Of a DNA stretch of 64,000 nt, positions 48,477 through 58,506 are shown piece after piece. The notes under the pieces were generated by a model. The model worked only from the letters and a program-made list of their open reading frames with translations. It was not told the origin of the DNA and ran no database searches. Source of the DNA: Euwallacea fornicatus (lineage: Eukaryota; Arthropoda; Insecta; Coleoptera; Curculionidae); the NCBI RefSeq assembly GCF_040115645.1, contig NC_089575.1, forward strand, positions 682,001 to 746,000, in the 5' to 3' direction. The position numbers were made by a program, and so were the translations under genes. Positions within the stretch are counted from its first letter, which is position 1. Every line of letters begins with the position of its first letter.

Positions 48477-49970
48477 TAAATGGTCTCGGTGGTGTTTCAC
48501 TTCACATGTGGGTTAATTTTCCATGAAATTGAGAGCAATGCATGAAACCCATCACTGATACACTCAATTACTTATCATCGTAGAAGCGTGGTACAAATAT
48601 AGATCCCTTATCGGTGAGTTATCGCTTATACACAAGACGCAAAGGAGATAAATGGACAAATATAAATTGAACATTCGGTAGTCATATTTTTGAATTTGCT
48701 GTTAAGATGTTAAAAAGAAAAATATTTAAATAATCTGAGACCTCAGCTAAATTTATCCAAATAATTATTCAGTCCACGTTACAATCTTTGAATTTATTTA
48801 ATCAACTTGTGGGTATGTTTTGCAGGTAGCTTTTTGCAGTTATCTATAGTATGTGAAATGCCTGAACCGAAGGCACAAATTAAATCCAGGTCCCAAGTAG
48901 TTGTCTACTTCTTACTCTGATGGTTAAATCGAAAAGCGCAGAATCGGAAGCGAAACGAAAAAGAAAGAGAAAAATATTTCTGAGAGGAATTAAAAAAGAG
49001 AATCGAATTATTCGAAAACTTTGAGAGATAATCGTGAATTATAATTCCTCATAAGTGTAACAATTAAATAATAAAATACCGAAAACAAAAAAGTAAATTT
49101 CAAGAAGTCGCAATGAAAGGAGATGGACAAGGGAAAGACAATATTTTGCGGATCACCCTATACACAATGTCCGTAAGAAGCATTCCCGCGACAGACAAGA
49201 TCCGACCGAGATGGATCGTGGGAGTCCCGCTCTAACCGGGCCAGTCCCACTGGGGAATTCCGCGTATCCGTGCAACCCTGGGCGGCCGAACTCCTCCCTC
49301 GGGTCTTGGGATGCGTGGAGGCCATCTTATGGAATCGTGACGTCCCTTTTCCTGGACAATTTTCATTCAGTTAAGTGGTAGCCTGCCTACAACTATAAGT
49401 TAGATTTCCATTCTATTGATGCCGGCCTAGCTGTTTTACCGATAAAGGGACATTTCCCGGGAAAGTGTTTCACTCATATCTTGAGACGTTTAGAAAACTA
49501 TCTGCCTTCAATATATCGCACTTATAAAAAGTACTGCAGCACGCATTTGAAAAAATGCTTAAATACGTGTAATTTTATTTGGAAAAAAAGGCGTTTAATT
49601 CATTATTTTAGATATTCAAAAATTTCACCCCCGCGCAGCTGCCCTTACAAATTTTTTATTTTCAAATGAAATGTACTCATTGCAGTATATCAAATCAAAG
49701 GCAATTCAATAGGGCATATATCGGTATACTCAGAACTAAAATTGGGTTCACAGTTGCCTTTACAAAGAAGGACAAAGTCCGGATTCTAAAAACATTAAAA
49801 GTTTTAATTTTTGCTTCGCAGATGGGCAATCCAGTTTTATTTCATTTTAAAAGAGAGTGAGAAAACGACAATAACACGTACAAATTCCAAACCGGCTTCA
49901 TTGCAATGAATTGTTCAGATACAAAATATTTTGATTTTAATAGAATTTATGAGTGGTTGAATTCAGTTGT
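48477..49970. other. Intergenic; GC-rich island at 49170-49360
   Basis: Between the divergent secreted-protein genes, next to the transposon cluster. The island at 49170-49360 (for example GGGCGGCCGAACTCCTCCC) is compositionally unlike the rest; it has no long frame and no RNA that I recognise. Elsewhere nothing is seen. Confidence 0.4.
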
Positions 49971-49979
49971 TAGACATCT

Positions 49980-51060
49980 ATTACAATCAAAATATGAAAA
50001 AAATGAATTCTCTATCTGAGAAGCACAGAATTGAAATTTTAATCTTTTTGGAGTAGCGAGATCGCAAAAGAACCGGGATGAGGTGTGTCCCATATACATA
50101 GGTTGATAGAAGTGTATCTTGACGAATAATTTTAAAAAATACAGCAAATTGGTAGTATGGAAGCTGTTCCGAAATGTGAAAGACCTCGTACAGTAACTGG
50201 TGCCGGTAAAGCACTAGACGTTCTTCATCTATCGATGAAAACCCCATAAAGTCTACCAGCAAACTTACCGATGAATTTGATATAAATGTAAAATCAATAA
50301 GAAATTAAAAAAAAAAAAAATTTCAACCATTCAAAACTACCCTTACCCAAGAGTTGACGCCTCAAGATTTTCATTTCAGGAAGGAACTTTTTGAAGTGAT
50401 GCAAGAAGAGGTATTCAGCATAATCTGTTTTTTCCTGGAATTTTATTTTCCGATGAAGCAACGTTTTGCTTCATCTATTTCTGGATATAATTGTCGCTAA
50501 CATTCTCCTCTCCTGGATGCAAACTCTGCATACACAACATTCGCAAAATCTGAGTGTATGGACGAGCATTATTCGCCACCAATTCATCGGTTCATTTTTC
50601 ATAGAGGGGATCTTAAACGACCCATTATAATTCCACTTATTGCAAAACGAAATGATTCCATCAATCGCCCCAGTGATTACTGGAGAAAATTGGGTTAAGT
50701 AGCCAATAATACATATTTGGTTCCAACAAGATGGTTCATGACCACATTATGCTATGGCTGTAAGAGGGTGTCTTGATGAGATTTTCCCTAACAGATAGAT
50801 TTGTAGAAGAAAGGAAATTGCATGGCCGCCACGATTTCCAGATCTCACTCCCATCGATTTTTTTTGTGAGGTCATTTAAGTGATTCCGTTTACAAAAATA
50901 GATGACCAGATTTAGATGATTTATGTCTTAGAATGCAAACAGAATTAGAAATAATCACAGAAGTAACTCTGGATAGTTGGGTAAAAGACTTTAAGTAATG
51001 ATTGCGTTATTGCCAACTTGTTACTGGAGCTCAATTTGAACGTTTACTGTAATGATTTCA
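49980..51060 (+). pseudogene. Mariner-like transposase remnant (DD41D type)
   Basis: On the plus strand, alternating frames give an N-terminal region (SIDENPIKSTSKLTDEFD near 50230), a first catalytic site (GILFSDEATFCF near 50450), the second site (IWFQQDGS then PHYAMAVRG near 50725) and the third (EIAWPPRFPDLTPIDFF near 50815-50865). The interval between the second and third aspartates is 41 residues, counting stops. Many frameshifts and stops. No convincing TIRs were identified. Confidence 0.75.
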
Positions 51061-51069
51061 ATGTTATTT

Positions 51070-52430
51070 GATGTAATTGACAGTTACTCTGTTCTCTATC
51101 CAATAATTTTATGTTTTTAGGAAATTTTGAGTCCAATTTTAATTCTGGGAATATATTACTGTATTCCTGATTGAATTACCTTTCATTTGTTATATCACAA
51201 GGCATACCTTTTCTTTTAAAAATGAAAAGTTAGTAGGAGTAACTGGATAGGGGTAAAAAATTTGTACATCGAAAATAATGCATAAAATGCATTTTTTATA
51301 TAAAATTATACGAATTTAAACATTTAAAAAAAATATCGGGTTTACGAAAGTTATAATTATGTCACAATACTTTTTGCAAACGCTGTATATTCAATGCAGT
51401 AGGGCTTACATTAACAAATTCCTATTAAGCCTGTTCAAACATTAAGCAAGAATTGATATTGATAATGGAAACGGCTGTAAAAAACGAATAATGTCAAGAA
51501 GTTGAAGTGCTTATTGTTAGGATTTTCTAAAAATGACAATAACGTCTACAGGGTGTTAAAATATTCCAGAATACAAGTGTTTGTGAGTAAACTGGTCAAT
51601 TACTTTTTTTTATCAATTTAATTAATAAAATTTCTTTTTATCACTATGATGCAATCGGTTAGAATGCCAATTTGAGTTGATTTTTTTCTATTTGGATTGA
51701 GTGTTAAAAATGTCCTAATTATAACGTACCTGTGAACAGCATATAAATATAATATTTTATTTTTTAAATAAAAAAATTGCGTTATGCCAACAAACTGATA
51801 TTTCCAAGGCAAGAATAGGATTTTTTGGTATTTCCATCCAACTGCAACAATGGGCCTTAATTTGTGATATATTACCATAATTAGAAAAAAAGTAGAATAC
51901 GAAAATGCGAAAATCCAAGATGGCGCCCATAAGAAAAAGCAAAGTTGATGTTGATTTTCAAAAATCGGTTGAAAATCTAAATTTGAAAAAATGATAAAGC
52001 GACAGTTATTTTAAATAATATCGCAAAATAAGCAGAGGAAACAACAAAATTTTTTTCCAAAATTAATTTTTTTTTTTAATACCTCCCACAGTCCTCAAAA
52101 TTTGTCAAACATTAAAATTATTTTTTTAAATAATAATTAATATATTTAATATTATAATAATTATAATATTAATCATTTTTATTAGTGTTATAATTGAACC
52201 TACGTTTTAGAGCTACAAATTTTGTAAATTTGCCCCAATTCAACCGACCCTGTATCTTTAATTATAACATTATGGTTAAGCTCCAGAAATTGGCACCTGG
52301 TATAGACCAAGTGTCTACAGTTATGAATAACAGAATGGAATATTTTTTTAAAAATTTTCTTGGTGATCATTCTTGTTTTATGTCCTCAAATTTGTTGATA
52401 AGCTGAAAGTGTGTTCCTAAATTCACTGAA
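51070..52430. other. Intergenic; nothing recognised
   Basis: Very AT-rich, with a solo transposon-like end (TACAGGGTGTTAAAATATTCC) at about 51548. No coding signal. Confidence 0.35.
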
Positions 52431-52441
52431 CAATCTTTGGC

Positions 52442-53576
52442 TTGGGAATGTTGTTTTTAAAAACAATTTTTTTGTTGAACAAAAGTATGGAATACTATGG
52501 TAGTGTTGTCGTTTATGGGAACATTATCAGTCATTTAGTTGGATTGTGTGGTGCATTTTATACAAAATATGCCAAAGAAAAAGTATTTTTCGGAAGATTT
52601 TCGAAATTCAATAGTCCAAATGTTACGCGATTGCTACAACTGAAAAGACATTGTAAAGACGTTAACAATCGGCCAAGGAGCCGTTTCCAAAATTTAAAAA
52701 AAATTTGGCATTTATGGGGACGTGAAACGTGACCTGAAACTTGAACGTCCGAGAAAAACGAATGCTACTACCGATTCATAGATAAAAAAAATATCATCTG
52801 CAGATCCTGGTAAGCCCTCCAGGATTATAAAGTAAGCAAACACTAACAATAGTGACATCGATATAAGCGATCGCACTGTACGTTGTCAGTTGTGCGAAAG
52901 GGGATCAGTAAGAAGAATTACATTGAAGAAGCCCTTGATTTCTAAGAAGAACACAAGAGCCAGAACTAAATTTCCTCAGGAACATTTGTTTTGGTCGCCT
53001 ACAAAGTGGAGTAATGTTCTCTTCGGTGATGAAACTAAAGTTAATATTTTTAAATCTCATGAGAAAAGCTATGTTCGTCGACCTGTGGGGGCAAGTTTTG
53101 ACCCCAACCATCAAAAACCAATAATGAAACGTGGTTGTGGTATGGCGATTATTTTCTCGATCCGGCGTTGGACTGTCGATCAAAATCGAGAGAATTATGG
53201 ATGGGTTTCAATGCAAAGCCATCTTTGAGGACCATTTCTACCATTTTCTGACGAAGACATGCCTTTACTTGGGCGTTTCCAACAGGACAACGACCCTAAA
53301 CATTCGTCCCAATTAGAAAAAAATTGGCTGAATGATAATAACATCCCGGTAGTAGAGTGGCCGTCTCAGTTGCTGGATCTAAATCCGATTGACCATCTCT
53401 GGAAACACTAAAAACGAAAAATTCGAGACACGAATGTGTCCAGCCGGAATGAGTTGTGGAAAGTCCTGCAGAAAGAATGAGCGAATATTCCTATTTCCAT
53501 TCGTGAAAATTTAATCGATTCTTTGCACCATCGATGTCGAGCTGTTATCGATTCGAAAGGATATGCCACAAAGTAT
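52442..53576 (+). pseudogene. Tc1-like transposase pseudogene
   Basis: Plus-strand remains of a Tc1-family transposase in several frames. From 52890: GSVRRITLKKPLISKKNTRA, then WSNVLFGDETKVNIF with the first catalytic Asp, SYVRRPVGASFDP, the second site QQDNDPKHSS near 53285, then WPSQLLDLNPIDHLW. The interval is 34 residues, as in Tc1, but the usual glutamate (PIE) is read as aspartate (PID). It ends near ...RAVIDSKGYATKY at 53576. Frameshift after 53228 and stop after LWKH. The 52442-52732 part is the degraded N-terminal DNA-binding region. Typical length for the family is about 340 residues. Confidence 0.85.
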
Positions 53577-53847
53577 TAGTTTATTTAAAGTTTTTTATTG
53601 TTTATAACAGATTTCACGAAGTATTCCATTTTGTCCAGCATAATTTATTGTTTTTATTTTTTTTTAATATTTCTACAAATGAACTTACTTGTTTTTCTTT
53701 ATAATATTTTTAAAAGTATTCGTATGTTTGTGTATAATATGTTTATTGTTTTATAATCAACTATTTTGATATAAAACTACGATGGATTTAAAATATTCCA
53801 CGTTTTTGTCCACAAGTGTATCTATAACTGCTTATCCAAGCACACTA

Positions 53848-54475
53848 TACAGGGTGAGTCGGGAGGATCGTGCCAAACTTCAGGAGTGTGTTGTACATGA
53901 AAAATAAATGTAAAAAAATTCAAAAGTTGTTATCCGATTTTCGTTTGTTTACAAGTTATAGCGTAAATAAAATTAAAACATAAAATTTAAAAAATTTATA
54001 AATTTCATAAGAAAGTCCATAAATGAACGTTTGGATATCATAGTAAATGTTCAACAATATTGCCATTAACTTCTCAGCATTTTCGGCTTCGTCTATGAAG
54101 AGCATTCGTTGCGCTCCTGATTGTTTCATGTCTTTCTTTAATGGCAGCTGCAGCATTTCTAATGCGTTGAATTAGTGCATCTTGAGTGTCTACTTTTACT
54201 CTGTACACTTCAGTTTTAAACCAACCCCACAAACAATAGTCTAGTGGTGTCAGGTCTGGAGACCTTGGAGGCCAACTAATAGGGCCACCTCGACCAATCC
54301 AACGTCCAGGAAACGTTTCGTCTAAATGTTGCTTAACCTTGATGTTTTAATTTTATTTACGCTATAACTTGTAAACAAACGAATATCGGATAACAACATT
54401 TGAGTTTTTTTACATTTATTTTTCATGTACAACACGCTCCTGAAGTTTGGCACGATCCTCCCGACTCACCCTGTA
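53848..54475 (-). mobile_element. Internally deleted mariner-like element (copy 2)
   Basis: Same TIR as 8433-9071 (TACAGGGTGAGTCGGGAGG at each end), opposite orientation inside. It retains the transposase C-terminus on the minus strand from about 54335 to 54030, including WIGRGGPISWPPR and SPDLTPLDYCLWG. The internal breakpoint differs from copy 1: here sequence upstream of WIGRG (KQHLDETFPGR) survives while one TIR is shorter. Confidence 0.88.
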
Positions 54476-54504
54476 TATTCATTTTACTTGTGACGTGTGT
54501 GTGT

Positions 54505-56210
54505 AATAGTGATTGTAAAACCACTATTTCTTAAGATAGAGGTGTCGTTCAAAAACGAGGTCACATATTTTTTTCCAAAGTTTTATGTCGTAATTTTAGA
54601 TTTTTTCTATCACGCTCGATTTTCAAGTTGTCCCATAGTTTTTTTTAAACGGGACACCATTATGTCTTGGTATTTTTTAGCAGATATCATTGTTATGATT
54701 TTTTTTCTGTATTAGAGATACGATACGTTAAGTGAGAAATAATAGAGAAGTTTTATTAAAAATTAAAGAACTGATAGTTGAATAGTATACAATGTGTATC
54801 AAAAACGTGGTGGACACATGAAGCAATATTTCTAATATAATTTGAAATTTTCCTTTTTATTGCACTAACAATGGTTTAGTTTCCAATTTACATGTTTGCT
54901 AATCTGTCTTAAATAACTATTAAATAAAGTATTAAATTAATTATATTAAATAGCTTCACTGTTCTTTGTGCAGAAAAATCCATAACAGTAATTTTCGCGG
55001 CAAAGAACCAGTCTCGGATGACTCTAGATTTTTTATCCTGATCATTATCCTGCTGAAACATCCACATCAGTGATAAATGGTCCTCGGCAAATGGCAGCCT
55101 TGTGTTTTTCAATGTATCTAGATACACAAACCGATCCATAATGCTCTTCATGATACGTAACGGCCCTACACCATATCCGGGGAAACATCCCCACACCATG
55201 GAAGATCCACTTCCATATTGAACTGTGGGTTTGGTACACTTGGAGTTAAACCTTTGATGTGGGGGACGATGGACCCGTGATACGCCATCAGAACCAAAAA
55301 TGCTAAACTTGCTTTCATCTGAAAACAGCACTTTTTTCCAATCATTGCTTGTCCAGGGGAGATATTTATTAGCTAAAGGAAGTCGGGCCTTCAGGTTCTT
55401 CTTCGATATTAATAGTTATTTGCAGCTTTGCGACTAAACAATCCCACCTCCCTCAGTCTTCTTTGAACTTGAATTTCGTAACTCATCTGGGCTTCACCAA
55501 TTCGCATAGAATTTCTTCTACAGATTTGTTTGGAGATTTCTGAGGAATTTTCTTGATTGATGCATCAATTCGCCTCGTTGTTTTCCACTTTTTTAAATTG
55601 ATTTTAATGCATTTCGCGATTTAAAATTGGAAACTGTTTTTGAAATAACCGATTTACGAACGTTAAGTCTTTTGGCAAAATCGACTTGTTTAATACCTTC
55701 TCGATGGGCGTTAATGATTTTATGTCGAATGTCTTCAGACAAATGCTTTCCACGAACCACGTTGGAACCGAACTAATACCAAAAGTGTTTATAAATTTAT
55801 TTAAAAACGAATTCCAATTGTTATAAACAAATTTTTTTGTATGTTTCAGTCCTCATGTCCCTATAAAAAAATTATTTTTACCTAAAGGTTCTATAAAAAC
55901 CGATCAACAAGTGTTGATCTTTGCACAACTTTTACGTGTTTATCAGAGCTATTTCAAGGCCTAACTCATTATTTTCGAATATGAACACTTAAAAAAATTT
56001 CAACCGAAGAATAAAGTTTCTCCACTTTGGTCCATTTGTCCATTGTCCATATTTCAAAACAGATCAATTTCCATTGAAAAATATGATTTTATGTGGCAGC
56101 TTGAAAATCGAACGCTAAGAAAAAATCTAAAATTACGACATAAAACTTTGGAAAAAACATTTAATCTCGTTTTTGAACGACACTTCAATCCCAAAAAATC
56201 GTGATTGTAG
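54505..56210. mobile_element. Long-TIR element carrying a nested Tc1-like insertion
   Basis: Inverted repeats at about 54515-54640 and 56090-56215 share GTGTCGTTCAAAAACGAG, CCAAAGTTTTATGTCG, TAATTTTAGATTTTTTC and CGATTTTCAAG. Between them lies a minus-strand Tc1-like transposase pseudogene. Whether the outer repeats belong to that Tc1 copy or to an older host element is not settled. The exact outermost ends were not identified. Confidence 0.65.
54909..55775 (-). pseudogene. Tc1-like transposase pseudogene
   Basis: Minus strand. The N-terminal helix-turn-helix lies at about 55765-55610 (GKHLSEDIRHKIINAHREG, KQVDFAKRLNVRKSVISK). After a stop and shifts, the catalytic part runs 55331-54960: LFSDESKFSIFGSDG with the first Asp, RVHRPPHQRFN, GSGSSMVWGCFPG and FQQDNDQDKKS with the second Asp. 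The third catalytic residue and C-terminus are lost. It is a different Tc1 subfamily from the 52.4-53.6 kb copy. Confidence 0.82.
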
Positions 56211-56341
56211 AGTCGATTAAAAACGTACCAACATAAAACGAAGACAATGCACAGGATCCTTCGTTTTAAATTATACATTTTAAAAATCAAATAAAAACTT
56301 TTTAATCAAAGGTAAATTTAAAATATCTTTTGCTGGACTAA

Positions 56342-57579
56342 TACCGGGTGGTCCATTTAACCTGACAAATCGGGATATCTCGAAAATTACGCATCAGATT
56401 GAAAAAACTTTCAAATGAAAGTATTTTGTCTCGAATGGATCCACGATATAACACTAACCGTGACTTCCCAACTCTTTCGCTTGGGGTTGGGGTGGGGGTA
56501 ACTTTGAAATCTCAAATGGCAACCCTCATTTTTTATTGCAGATTTGAATTTTACGATAAAAATTACTTGGAGTTTGTCTGAAACTTTTTTTTCGATTCGC
56601 CACAGATGGCGCCGTAATCGGAAAAATTTGTTTTATTCTGATTCTGAAAGAAAGCATCGTGTCTTTCATATTTTTAAAGGAAACTTGTTGGTTTTTTTGG
56701 GTACCTCCGATAGTTTAAAGAAATAAAACCGTGGTTTCAGCATGATGGTTGCCCAGCTCATTGGGCTTTAATGTCCCGAGAAATTTTACATTATAAATAT
56801 CGCAATCGATCCATTGGACGAGGTGGACCTATTTATTGGCCAGCACGATCGCCTGATCTTACCCTACTCGACTTTTTTTTATGGGGTTATCTCAAAGAAA
56901 AAGCGTATTGAAGAGTACCCACAACGCCCGAAAACATGATGGAAAGAATTAGAGATGCTCGTGTTTCTGTCGTTCCCGAAGTGTTAGTTTCTACTCAACA
57001 AGCATTACAGATGCGCTTAAGAAAATGTATTGATGAAGGTGGTGGACATTTTGAACATTTGCTTCGTCATTAATTTAATGTTCGAACAGTAGTGTTTAAT
57101 GGAATGAAAATTCAATGTGGATCTAAGTTTATTTAGAAATTTAATAATAAATAAAGTTTTTTTTTGTCACAGACGGTTTTATTTCTTTAAACTATCGGAG
57201 GTACCCAAAAAAACCAACAAGTTTCCATTAAAAATATGAAAGACACGATGCTTTCTTTCAGAATCAGAATAAAACAAATTTTTCCGATTACGGCGCCATC
57301 TGTGGCGAATCGAAAAAAAAGTTTCAGACAAACTCCAAGTAATTTTTATCGTAAAATTCAAATCTGCAATAAAAAATTAGGGTTGCCATATGAGATTTCA
57401 AAGTTACCCCCGCCCCAACCCCAAGTAAAAGAGTTGGGAAGTCATGGTTAGTATTATGCCGTGGATCCATTCGAGACAAAATACTTTCATTTGAAACTTT
57501 TTTGCTAAAAGGCCTTTTTCAATCTGATGCGTAATTTTCGAGATATCCCGATTTGTCAGGTTAAATGGACCACCCGGTA
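56342..57579 (+). mobile_element. Mariner-like element with near-identical TIRs of about 400 bp
   Basis: Ends are TACCGGGTGGTCCATTTAAC and its inverse, flanked by TA. The left arm (56342-56733) and right arm (57173-57579) are almost identical except for an indel of about 16 bp (AAAGGCCTTTTAGC region) and scattered substitutions, so insertion was recent. The 440-bp centre encodes on the plus strand only the transposase C-terminus: FQHDGCPAHWALMS with the second catalytic Asp, IGRGGPIYWPARSPDL, then LLDFFLWG with the third Asp 42 positions on (41 between), ending GGGHFEHLLRH at 57073. The N-terminal domain and first Asp are deleted and one in-frame stop follows KEKAY. Non-autonomous. Confidence 0.93.
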
Positions 57580-58506
57580 TATAGCAACTTCTATGAGACT
57601 TACTCCTAATTTAGATAACAATTCAATTTATAATCATCGAATCCTCTAAATGCCCTCTATGAATTTTGATTAAATTTTGAATTTTCAGGTCAAAATTTTA
57701 CATCATTCAGTGAGGTAAATCCCAAACTATTCTTGCAATTTCCTTTCGAATCCGCCCTTTTGGCTTCAGATCTGTTGCTAAACCACACCAAACAACGACT
57801 TTTGAAAAGTGAAGTTTTCTCATAAACAGTTCGCGAGAATTTTTGCGCTAATGTCGAACCAGCAGGAATAAAAAAAATTTTTAATAATTATTACAGAACT
57901 ATTCATTTTAATAATCATTGAAGTCTTAACAAAGCTGATAGATTTTTCTTTCGTGAATCGAGACCGAGATGAAGACACGCTTCGTGGGGCGATCAAAATT
58001 TTTGAATTTAGAATTCGAAATTTCGTAGAAGTTGATGGAGAGCTTTTAGAAGGCGCGATTTTTTAAAACTGAATAGTTATCTAAATTAATAATAAATTCC
58101 ATAGAATTAGCTATGTAAATATTAGTCCGATAATATTTTTTTTTTTTTATTTTTTACTTTGACTAGAAAGGCTTTGTTTGCCTTGTGAAGTGCATAGTTT
58201 AATATGGGGAACCCTGTATAAAGTTCTGAAACGCAATAAGGCTCGACACCACTTGAAACTAAAGGCCAACGACACAAAATAAACTTGCTGGTCTCCTAAC
58301 ACAAAAAATGCAAAATCGACAAGTAGGTACTACCGGCCGCCCATGTCTTTACATATGTACCGTTTCTTCATAAGGCAGATGCCTCCAGTTAATTATTGCC
58401 ATTTAACACGGGACCATTCGAAGGAACAGTTTACGAAAAGAACATAACATTGTTGAAGTGTGAAAACAAACACTTTGTTTCGTGTTACATGCAATAAAAC
58501 ACTAAA
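57580..58506. other. 5' flank of the 58.5 kb gene; nothing recognised
   Basis: Presumably holds the promoter of the secreted-protein gene. No TATA box is assigned with confidence. A reversed transposon-like end (AACCCTGTA) is at about 58211. Confidence 0.35.

Noticed and set aside
56544..57361. Pair of nearly identical 60-residue frames on opposite strands
   Set aside because: They lie in the two TIR arms of one transposon, so identity comes from the inverted repeat and not from a conserved peptide.
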